Positions 7,222 to 14,700 of a stretch of DNA of 18,880 bases are shown here, piece after piece. The stretch spans positions 5,070 through 23,949 of the forward strand of contig DCTS01000090.1 in the NCBI GenBank assembly GCA_002329645.1. Direction: 5' to 3'. Position numbers and translations under genes: made by a program. Numbering within the stretch: the first letter of the stretch is position 1; the number at the start of each line of letters is the position of its first letter. Source of the stretch: Lachnoclostridium sp. UBA1434. GTDB lineage: Bacteria > Bacillota > Clostridia > Lachnospirales > Lachnospiraceae. Under the pieces are notes generated by a model. It worked only from the letters and a program-made list of their open reading frames with translations, was not told the DNA's origin and did not search any database.

Positions 7222-7290
7222 AATAATAAAAATCAATCGGCATCCACCCCATCAGTCTTGAATTATTTAATAAATATAATTCATATCCCA

Positions 7291-8154
7291 CTATAATCTA
7301 CTTAACCTCTCTTTTATCTCCACTACAATTTTGCTCTTTTCCTCTACAGTTCGGTTGCTCCGCAGCTTCTTTACTAACAGCGGAATTATATATGGTTCGC
7401 AAGAAGGAATATCCTTACCCGATAACCTCTTGTATTCATTAAGAAATACCGGGTTTACCGCGTCAATATTCTGCAGGTAGAAATCTATCAGTACCTGAGG
7501 CACTCCCTCAAAATCAACTTCCTTAATATCCTTCTTCGGAGTATTCATCCAAACATAATCCGCAATATCATACATTGGATTTCCTATACCGGCGTTCACC
7601 CAATCAATAAGCTTGTATTCACCGTCGCATATCATTATGTTGTTTGGGTTTGGATCTCCATGGCATACTGATGTGTCCTCAGGCAGGCTTTCAATCAGGT
7701 CAATAATACGCATTTTCATTTCCTGATCCAAAAGATCAGTTTCATTAATATCCCATAATAGTTGGTCATTTATTTTATGCCATTCCGGAATTTTAACCTT
7801 ATGCACTTCGTAAAGTACTCGTGCAGTGCCTTTAACACTATTGAAATAATTCGTACTAAAGGTCTCAATTGACATCTCTCCGGAAGCAATCCTTTTAACA
7901 TCATTCATTATTTTTTCATTAAGATTAATTCCATTATATTTTTCCATTATGTAACCATGCCGCCCGTCTATCTCAACCAGCTCATAAACCTTCGGGCATG
8001 ACAGATTATATTGGTTTGCATATTTCATCTTGTTATATTCCCACTGCAGTGAACTTTCAGGCTGGTCAGCATTATACAGTTTAATTATCTTGTTATCTTC
8101 ATAGTCGTATACTTCAGCTGTTGCGCCTATACCTATAAGCTTTCCAATCTTCAT
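7291..8154 (-). CDS. APH/choline-kinase-fold phosphotransferase
   Basis: 287 residues from ATG 8154, with GAGG nine bases upstream. A glycine-rich nucleotide loop GIGATAEVYDY is at residues 8-18. The catalytic loop CHGDPNPNNIM at 164-174 carries Asp167 and Asn172, and the metal-binding IDWVNAGIGNPMYD begins at residue 183. These are the hallmarks of aminoglycoside-phosphotransferase-like kinases, which phosphorylate hydroxyl groups of small molecules with ATP. All catalytic residues are present and the length is normal, so it should be active. The substrate is unknown; resistance cannot be inferred, because most chromosomal members act on other metabolites. It stands divergently from the acetyltransferase stump at 8256. 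Confidence 0.85.
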   Translation of the reverse strand: MKIGKLIGIGATAEVYDYEDNKIIKLYNADQPESSLQWEYNKMKYANQYNLSCPKVYELVEIDGRHGYIMEKYNGINLNEKIMNDVKRIASGEMSIETFSTNYFNSVKGTARVLYEVHKVKIPEWHKINDQLLWDINETDLLDQEMKMRIIDLIESLPEDTSVCHGDPNPNNIMICDGEYKLIDWVNAGIGNPMYDIADYVWMNTPKKDIKEVDFEGVPQVLIDFYLQNIDAVNPVFLNEYKRLSGKDIPSCEPYIIPLLVKKLRSNRTVEEKSKIVVEIKERLSRL

Positions 8155-8184
8155 ATGTATTTACCTCGTTTCTTATATAGTCTC

Positions 8185-8213
8185 TTGCCTGGCAATATTA
8201 TCTAATGTAAAAT
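8185..8213 (+). promoter_or_regulatory. probable promoter for the acetyltransferase stump
   Basis: TTGCCT (8185-8190), a 17-base spacer and TAAAAT (8208-8213) lie on the plus strand 43 bases before the ATG at 8256. The -10 differs from TATAAT at one position and the -35 from TTGACA at two. Confidence 0.5.
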
Positions 8214-8255
8214 AATAAACATATATTTCAGTATTACATAAAGGCGGCCTATCAA

Positions 8256-8399
8256 ATGAGCAATTATATAACCCTCAGAAAAGCAAGCTGCAGTGATCCG
8301 GATGCTGTTGCCAACGTGTACGTCAAAGCCATACATGTCATGAATGACTATTCACCAATCCCGCTGTACAGGTATTTAAAGCCTTCATTAATGATATAA
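8256..8399 (+). pseudogene. GNAT acetyltransferase, N-terminal stump
   Basis: ATG 8256 has AAAGGCGG eight bases upstream and opens MSNYITLRKASCSDPDAVAN followed by VYVKAIHVMND, the typical first strand and helix of GNAT-family N-acetyltransferases. After about residue 31 the resemblance stops exactly where the hydrolase gene on the other strand ends (stop 8348-8350). The frame continues for 16 codons antisense to the hydrolase and stops at TAA 8397-8399, giving a 47-residue product without the acetyl-CoA-binding motif. The ribosome binding site and apparent promoter are intact, so it may still be transcribed into the hydrolase gene's 3' end. GNAT family assignment rests on a short stretch and is moderate. 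Confidence 0.65.
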
Positions 8400-9328
8400 T
8401 CCAGGGATTCGCCTCCGGGCATATGGCCGCTGTTATGTATTACCTTCAGTTTCAGATTATCATTATCGCAGGTTTTAATAAAATCAGCGATTACTCTGGT
8501 AGGGGTCACTATATCTGTATCTCCCTGTACAATAAAATAAGGAACCCGAATATTATTAAGAATATCGGATAAATCAATGTTCATAATCTCAGTAAGGAGC
8601 GACTCATTCTTCAAATAGCTGTTTACAAATACTGCCCTGAAGTCCTTCAGCGAATAATCCGGGCTGGTCAGCATTCCTCTCATAATTTTACCTACCGGCA
8701 TCTTACCTCCGGTTTTTGTCTGATAGCCTTCAGTATATTTTTGCAGCCATTTGGTCATAGTCTTCAATTCCAGCACTGTGTGCTTATCCGTTTTCTTCAG
8801 TATCTCCAGCCGATGCAATAGCTTCGCGGGCATGTATGAATTCTCAAGTGCATTAAATGCATCCTCATTAAAAGGAAGATGCTTCAGGACCTGACCGTAT
8901 ACCATGACTCTATAAAGCAGTTCAGGTACCTGATATGCTGCCCTGGCCGTAAGAATTGAACCCCAGGAGCAGCCTAACAGGCTGACCGTATTGTCCGGGA
9001 AATCCTTCATAATCTCCCTGATTAAATCAACCGTCATAGCCACGAAAGAGTCTATGGTAAATGAATTATCTATCTCATATTTATTGATGCCGCAGCCAAG
9101 CTGATCCCAGTAGACCATAATACAGCGTTCTGTTATCTCCGGGAACATCCCCCTGCAGCCTGCGTTGAAAGGGATTGGAGAACCCGGTCCTCCATGCAGA
9201 AAAATTACAATTGGATTTGTCCTGTATCTTCCTTCAATCAGGACCTTTTGATTATAACCGCCCAAAGTATAGGTCTTCATCTCAGATACTTCATTTGCGG
9301 CAATAATCATTTTTCTTTTTCTGTTCAT
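8348..9328 (-). CDS. alpha/beta hydrolase, proline-iminopeptidase-like
   Basis: 326 residues from ATG 9328, with GGAG seven bases upstream. The oxyanion-hole motif HGGPG is at residues 45-49. The nucleophile elbow GCSWG at 119-123 carries Ser121, and the remaining triad members are likely Asp272 (QGDTDIVTP) and His302 (NSGHMPG). This arrangement is typical of the S33-like hydrolase group, whose members cleave N-terminal proline, amides or esters. A helical cap (about residues 145-245) precedes the last strands. There is no signal peptide, so it is cytoplasmic. The C-terminus looks complete although its stop is flush against the acetyltransferase stump. Substrate not predictable. Confidence 0.87.
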   Translation of the reverse strand: MNRKRKMIIAANEVSEMKTYTLGGYNQKVLIEGRYRTNPIVIFLHGGPGSPIPFNAGCRGMFPEITERCIMVYWDQLGCGINKYEIDNSFTIDSFVAMTVDLIREIMKDFPDNTVSLLGCSWGSILTARAAYQVPELLYRVMVYGQVLKHLPFNEDAFNALENSYMPAKLLHRLEILKKTDKHTVLELKTMTKWLQKYTEGYQTKTGGKMPVGKIMRGMLTSPDYSLKDFRAVFVNSYLKNESLLTEIMNIDLSDILNNIRVPYFIVQGDTDIVTPTRVIADFIKTCDNDNLKLKVIHNSGHMPGGESLDYIINEGFKYLYSGIGE

Positions 9329-9492
9329 AAGCCCGCTCCAATCACTAATCAGTAGTACCTGTCTTTACTTTGTCCGGTTATTCTCACTTTTCTTCCGGTA
9401 TACAGGCCTGCTTTCCGGCTTTAGCTGTATGCCACATTATTAATTCTATCATAGCCGGACCTATTTATCATTAGAAATATATTAGAGTATAT

Positions 9493-9536
9493 TAAGAAAG
9501 CCCATGCAACAGCTTTTAACAATATCACACAGGCCT
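9493..9536 (-). terminator. terminator downstream of the transglutaminase-like gene
   Basis: In minus-strand RNA, AGGCCUGUG (9528-9536) pairs with CAUGGGCUU (9498-9506), with three G-U pairs, and is followed by a short U-rich run (CUUUCUU read through the arm). It is about 60 bases beyond the stop at 9597. Confidence 0.55.
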
Positions 9537-9581
9537 ATATATATAAAAAATGTTTACAACTCCTTGCCATATCACACAGGC
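9522..9581. repeat. 13-bp direct repeat ATATCACACAGGC, two copies
   Basis: Copies at 9522-9534 and 9569-9581 are identical and 47 bases apart. On the minus strand each reads GCCTGTGTGATAT. The 9522 copy forms one arm of a terminator; the 9569 copy resembles the arm of the 14540-14582 terminator (shared CCTGTGT and ATGGCAA) but lacks a matching second arm. Confidence 0.8.
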
Positions 9582-9596
9582 TTTTATAAATCATGA

Positions 9597-10889
9597 CTAA
9601 TTCATCTGATATATGAATTCCTCGGTGATGGTATTGCCGTGTATATCCTTCAGCACTACCTTTCCCTCCACATAAGCACAGTTACTGTCATAATGCAGGG
9701 GGCAGGGCCTCATTGTAAATATGCAGTTATTAGGATGCATATTACCCAGCATTCCCTCGTCATAATCCTCGGTGTACAGTAATCTGCCGTTTTTAGCATA
9801 ATATTTTGCGGTATATTGCTGTATCTCCACAGTAATATCGTTTATCGGATATATGCGTACCTCTATACCTATATTTGAGCCATGATATTCCTTATACGAA
9901 TATGGTACGACAGCCACTTCCGCCTTTATGCTGCGGTCAATAAAGCCCTCTTCATTCCAGCTTGGTATGACGACAGGCCTTTTTGTCAGCACAAACTTAA
10001 TCCTATCTGTGTCGCCGTAGAATTTTAAGTCCTCAATATCATCCGGCAAATAGTATTTGCCGTTTTTATAACCGACCGGCGCTACCCTGTCTGCAGTGTA
10101 GGTGCTGAATACGGCTTTAGCGCCATTAAGAAAGTTGGTTTTATAGTAAGAAACGAACTTTTCAACAGAATCGGCCATAACCAGATTTGCAGGATAATAT
10201 GCACCCTGCCATGTCCTTTTCGTATCTTCCCTGATGGCATCCCGATTTGATGAAAAGTCGGTAAAATAGTACTTGCCATCCTGCTTGATATAGTTGAAGA
10301 CATGACCGGATCCATTTTCAATATTATATGTTATATAGCCAACCTCATCGTAATCACCGGCCAAAAGATAAGCTGCCAATACGGCATTCCCCGAGCAATC
10401 CCCGCAGTTTGTTATAAGGGCTTCCGGACCGGTCTTGTGGTGCTGCCAATAAACGCCGTTAAAAGGTATATCCTTATGGTCGCTGCTCAATGTCTTGAAG
10501 CCTGCAAGATAATAATACCTAACGACATCATATAAGGTATCAATGCTTTTACTCATGCTTTTTGGGTCCTGTTTGTTAATTAAGTCTATAATTTTTTTAT
10601 CGGTAAGCTGAGGGCCTCCCAATGTGTTGACCGATACCCAGTATACCCCGTTCGCAAGGTATTTTTTAATCTTAGCGTCTTTATCAAGGAAAAAGATATT
10701 ATAATCATTGGTATCTTTTGTTTTTGAAGACTCTTTGGCCGCTGCTTCGGCAACCGCTCCGCCGGTCAGTTTAATGCCAGCCGGAATAATGCCGGTTGGC
10801 ATAATATATTGAACATGTTTATTGCCGGCTAAATGCAGGGTACAGATAATGACAATAATTACAACAGAAATTTTCTTAAAAAGCCTCAT
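9597..10889 (-). CDS. secreted transglutaminase-like cysteine-protease-fold protein
   Basis: The frame is open to ATG 10934, but GGGAG lies six bases before ATG 10889, giving 430 residues starting MRLFKKISVVIIVIICTLHL, a signal peptide or membrane anchor. The core is a transglutaminase-like domain: NCGDCSGNAVLAAYLLAG with catalytic Cys165, GHVFNYI with His196 and YYFTDFSS with Asp211, in the canonical Cys-His-Asp order. About 200 further residues appear beta-rich. In bacteria this fold mostly serves as a peptidase or amidase, less often as a cross-linker. The protein should act outside the membrane. It has its own promoter (10925-10954) and terminator, so it is a single-gene unit. Substrate unknown. 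Confidence 0.82.
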   Translation of the reverse strand: MRLFKKISVVIIVIICTLHLAGNKHVQYIMPTGIIPAGIKLTGGAVAEAAAKESSKTKDTNDYNIFFLDKDAKIKKYLANGVYWVSVNTLGGPQLTDKKIIDLINKQDPKSMSKSIDTLYDVVRYYYLAGFKTLSSDHKDIPFNGVYWQHHKTGPEALITNCGDCSGNAVLAAYLLAGDYDEVGYITYNIENGSGHVFNYIKQDGKYYFTDFSSNRDAIREDTKRTWQGAYYPANLVMADSVEKFVSYYKTNFLNGAKAVFSTYTADRVAPVGYKNGKYYLPDDIEDLKFYGDTDRIKFVLTKRPVVIPSWNEEGFIDRSIKAEVAVVPYSYKEYHGSNIGIEVRIYPINDITVEIQQYTAKYYAKNGRLLYTEDYDEGMLGNMHPNNCIFTMRPCPLHYDSNCAYVEGKVVLKDIHGNTITEEFIYQMN

Positions 10890-10924
10890 ATTAAACTCCC
10901 TTATACTCTTAATATATTGTGCTA

Positions 10925-10954
10925 ATATTACCATGTATTACTTAATATTGTCAA
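10925..10954 (-). promoter_or_regulatory. sigma-A-type promoter for the transglutaminase-like gene
   Basis: On the minus strand a perfect TTGACA (10949-10954), an 18-base spacer and TAATAT (10925-10930) lie 35 bases before the preferred start at 10889. An 8-bp hairpin-forming repeat (TTACCGTA/TATGGTAA) lies just upstream of the -35. This supports 10889 as the start, since the ATG at 10934 would precede the transcript. Confidence 0.7.
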
Positions 10955-11019
10955 TTACCATATTTATACGGTAAACCCTTCCGGCTTAGGGCTATGTTAC
11001 TGTTTGGCTGCATTTTTCA

Positions 11020-12594
11020 TTATGAATAATATTGTGCCTGTGCACTCCAGAGCTTATGATAGAGATTGTCCGTATCCTTCAACAGCTCCTCATGGCTTCC
11101 GGTTTGTATCATTCTACCATTGTCGAATACTACGATATTATCGCAGAAGCGGCAGCTTGACATTCTATGGGATATGTAAATTGCAGTCTTACCCCTTACC
11201 AGATCGTCAAAGCGCCTGTATATATCGTATTCGGATACCGGGTCCAGTGCGGAGGTGGGTTCATCAAGCACTACAATGGCAGAATCCTTATACAGCGCAC
11301 GGGCAATCGCCAGCTTCTGGGCTTCACCGCCTGATATTTCGATACCCTCCTCCTGAAGCTGGTAAATATTTGTCCTTATACCATCGGGCATTTTCCCAAG
11401 CCATTCACTGAAGCCTGCCTTTTCAAGGCATTCATGCACCCTGTCTTCATCATAATCAAGGGATGCCGCAACATTCTCCGCAATTGAGAAGGACAGCAGC
11501 TGAAAATCCTGGAACACGATTGAGAACAGCTTCATATATTCCTTATAATCATACTCCTTAATATTGATGCCGTTAAGCAGTATCTCACCCTCGGTGGGAT
11601 CATATAGCCTGCAAAGCAGCTTAATTAAGGTGGTCTTGCCTGCTCCGTTCATTCCCACCAGGGCCAGCTTACATCCTGATGTGATTGTCATATTCACATG
11701 GGAAAGCACCATTTTCTCATCGTTCGGATAATGAAATGATACATCCTTAAATTCTATCACATAATCATTATCCTCCTTAAGCTCTACCGGCAAAACTCCC
11801 TCATGCTTCTTGTTCTTAATATTAAGGAAATCGCTGAAATAAGCCAGATAACGACTTTGAATTTCTATGGCAACATAAACCTCCAGTATGCCAGTTAATC
11901 CGTTTCTTAATTCCCGCAGGGCACTGACATACTTTAAGACGCTTCCTATACTTATCAGCTTATAAATTGCCTTCAGTCCGACATAGAGGTAGCAGGCTCC
12001 TTCAAAAAATATGCCTATAACATTGCCTGCGACGGCTGCCTTATGATAATGCCTCAGCATTCCCCTTGAAATCCTCTCAGAACGGATTGTATCCTTATCG
12101 ATTTCTTTAATTATCATATCCTTCATCCGGTAGAGCCGTATATCCTTGCCGAGCTCATAACGGTAAATGAAATCGAAGAAATACGAGAATCTTCTGTTCC
12201 CTTCAACATTTGCTTCAAAGAAGCTCTGCTCCTGCTTGCCTATCCGGCGCTTCATAAAATAAGAAGCCGCAAGCGTCAATGCCATTATTATTATCAGGAA
12301 CAGACCGCTGTACCAGGAATTAAGTACCTTAGTGAACCCCTTCAGCATGGTATGTTCGGCAGGGACAAATAACCCGGCAAGCAGGCATGCTGAATATATT
12401 ATTCTGCATATTTTCTCAAACAGGCTGCCAAGCTTTGCGCAGAATTCACCGAGGTCTCCGTAGCTTCTTATCCCCTCTTCTGCTTTATGTATCTTCTCAA
12501 GAGTATCCTTCTTCTCCAGGATTTCATAATCCAGCTCCAGAGATTTATCACATATGACCTGGCTATGCGAATTACCTTTGCAACGGTTTTTCTT
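11020..12594 (-). pseudogene. ABC exporter half 2, 5'-truncated
   Basis: Coding sequence for an ABC exporter half (fused membrane and ATPase domains) runs in one frame from the TAG of the preceding gene at 12595 to the stop at 11020. The first ATG is at 12348, but clear family sequence (VICDKSLELDYEILEKK, EEGIRSYGDLGEFCAKLG) lies in the 82 codons before it. Those codons contain no ATG, GTG or TTG, and no ribosome binding site precedes 12348. Counting from 12348, Walker A GMNGAGKTT is at 232-240, signature SGGEAQ at 339-344, LDEPTSALDP at 361-370 and switch His at 394: the ATPase is intact. Roughly the first 100 residues, including the first membrane helices, are missing compared with usual lengths near 600. 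Export substrate unknown. Confidence 0.72.
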
Positions 12595-14426
12595 CTATTC
12601 TCCAACTGCCTCTCCCACCTTTTCCTGATAATAATGACTCTGTATATCAAAAATCTCCTTATATTTTCCGTTCTTTTCGATTAGTTGCCCATGTGTCCCT
12701 TCTTCAATAATCGAGCCGTCCTCAATGAAAAGGATGCGGTCGCAGAACTTAGTGCTTGCCAGACGGTGGGATATAAAGACGGATGTTTTTTCCCTGGTCA
12801 TGCTGTTATATTCCTCGTACATCCTGCTTTCCGCAATCGGGTCCAGCGCTGATGTGGGTTCATCAAGTATCAGGAAGTTGCCGTCCTTATATATTGCTCT
12901 TGCAAGCAGCAGCTTCTGGGCTTCACCGCCTGACAGCTGAATTCCGCCGTCATCCAGCGTCTGGGATAAATAAGTTTTCTCTCTCTTCGGAAGTGTCGTC
13001 ACCTTTTCCCATAATCCGGCGCCCTTTAAGCTTTCCTTAACCTTTTTGTGGTCTGTTTCATCCTCCCCGCGTCCCGAGACATTCATTTCAATATTAAAGG
13101 CCAGAGGTTGTATATCCTGGAACAACACACTGATAAGCTTTTGATACTCATCTATATTTACCTTTGAAAGCTCGAAGCCGTTCACAAGAATTCTGCCGCC
13201 GGTGGGCTGATACAGTCCGCATAGGAGCTTTACTATTGTTGTTTTGCCTGCTCCGTTATTACCCACAAGCGCAATCTTCTCACCCGGATTTATTACAAAG
13301 CTTAAGCTCTTAATTGTATCCTTATCCGCTCCCGGATAGCGGAATGACACATTTTCAAATTCTATCTTAAGAGGCTTTTGCGAATCAGGTATCTGCATGC
13401 CCCCTTCATGAAGGAATTCATCCTTTGCATTCATTACTGCAAGATAATGATTGAATTCATGGCTGGATCTGCGTATTACATTTAATGCGTGGGCAATACT
13501 GTTCATCCATTCGGAAAACCCTGCGATAATTCCCAGATACATGGTGAATACTGCAGGTGATATCTCCCCTGATACGGCCATTCTGATCAGAATATAATAT
13601 GCAAGCAGGTCTCTTGCGGATATGCATATATGGTCAAAAAATGACGGCAGGTACCATCTTAGCTCGGTCCTGACGGCATAACTTCTGGCTGCCTTTACCA
13701 CACTTTCATAAACCCTGTGGAACCATCCCTCCATCTCGTAAACACGTACATCCTTGCCTGCCCGTATATCCAGTCCGCTTCTGTTAAGATAATTCTTAGT
13801 GCGATAAATCCTGGTATTCTCTTCAATCAGGCTGTCCTGAAATCTTATTGCATGTGCACGAAAATAATAGTCTAGCATAAACATAATCAGCATTATCAGC
13901 AGGATGCGCAGGTCAAGGAACACCACAGATGCCCCGTAAACCGCAAGTCCCAGAATGCATACCGCTATTTCAATGGACTGCTTCATTAACTGTTCCGTCC
14001 CGATCCAGCCGCTGTTAATGGCGTATGCTCCCTTTTGTATCTGTCTCTGGCTCTCCTGCGGCTCCACATTCACATAATCTGTGGATAATACCTTATCAAC
14101 AAATTGCCTGCAAAAATATCCCCTTCTGGTATAATTGCATTTGAACGAAATCCTCGAATTCAATATGCTGACACAGGACTTTACTCCGGCATTTAACAGT
14201 AATACTCCTGCCATAGCAAGGATAAAGTATAACATCCTGCCCTTTGATATGTATGCAAAGCGACCGTTGGTATCAGTGTGGATAGAAACGGTCCGCTAAG
14301 CTTTAAGACTATATATGCAGGTACCTGCCATACCGCCGAGCGATATCTCATAAATAAAGCTCTCAGCACAGTTATTACATTCTTTGCAGCGATTGTCCTG
14401 ACCGGCTCATTTAACCTGCTGCTCAT
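12595..14426 (-). pseudogene. ABC exporter half 1, frameshifted near the N-terminus
   Basis: The natural start is ATG 14426, with GGGGGGAG six to seven bases upstream and a good promoter. That frame reads MSSRLNEPVRTIAAKNVITV and then VPAYIVLKLSGPFLSTLIPTV but stops at 14193. The rest of the protein, from about FAYISKGRMLYFILAMAG, is in another frame that becomes open after a TAG near 14292 and runs to 12595. From the ATG at 14235 this gives 546 residues with membrane helices, Walker A GNNGAGKTT at 325-333, signature LSGGEAQ at 434-440 and LILDEPTSALDP. So a small deletion or indel between about 14235 and 14294 breaks the gene. A sequencing error is possible. It would pair with ABC half 2 directly downstream. 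Confidence 0.7.
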
Positions 14427-14487
14427 GATATACTCCCCCCGTATACTTGTTGTTTACTTGTTATTCATTTGTTTAGTAATGTAATAA

Positions 14488-14516
14488 ATATTAACATAAT
14501 TTCATTAATATGTCAC
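14488..14516 (-). promoter_or_regulatory. promoter for the ABC exporter pair
   Basis: On the minus strand GTGACA (14511-14516), a 17-base spacer and TAATAT (14488-14493) lie 61 bases before ATG 14426. The -35 differs from consensus at one base. The same -10 sequence is used upstream of the transglutaminase-like gene. Confidence 0.6.
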
Positions 14517-14532
14517 GCTTTTACATTTTAAC

Positions 14533-14582
14533 ATAATAAAAGACCTGTGCTCAATAGCTTATTGCCATTTTACACAGGTCTT
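14533..14582 (-). terminator. rho-independent terminator after the CoADR/rhodanese gene
   Basis: A perfect 10-bp stem (AAGACCTGTG 14540-14549, CACAGGTCTT 14573-14582) holds an inner stem 14553-14558/14564-14569, with a G-U pair in minus-strand RNA and a five-base loop. The tail on the minus strand is TTTTATTATG. It lies about 100 bases past the stop at 14683 and just upstream of the ABC promoter. Confidence 0.85.
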
Positions 14583-14643
14583 AAGTAAAATTGTAGAAAT
14601 CCTTCTTTTAATAGTTTTAATACATATTAATCACAATTTCATC

Positions 14644-14700
14644 TTCACCTTAAATGATAATCTTCACCTAAAATTATAATCTTTACCTGAAATTATAATC
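14644..14700. repeat. 19-bp tandem repeat spanning the CoADR stop codon
   Basis: Three contiguous 19-bp units occupy 14682-14700, 14663-14681 and 14644-14662. On the minus strand the first reads GATTATAATTTCAGGTAAA, which encodes the last residues DYNFR and the stop; the other two repeat it with two to five changes. Each copy carries an in-phase-like AATTT-AGGT core. Likely a slippage duplication of the gene end. Confidence 0.88.

Noticed and set aside
7222..7290. Terminator after the phosphotransferase gene
   Set aside because: Only a six-bp AT stem (GAATTA/TAATTC) without a T tail is present.
11004..11411. 135-codon open frame on the plus strand
   Set aside because: It is antisense to the well-conserved ATPase domain of ABC half 2.
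12468..12650. 60-codon minus-strand frame at the ABC junction
   Set aside because: Its product is an Arg/Ile-rich shadow; family-like ABC sequence is in another frame over the same bases.
14193..14294. Programmed -1 frameshift in ABC half 1
   Set aside because: No slippery heptamer is seen in the overlap, so a mutation or deletion is more likely.
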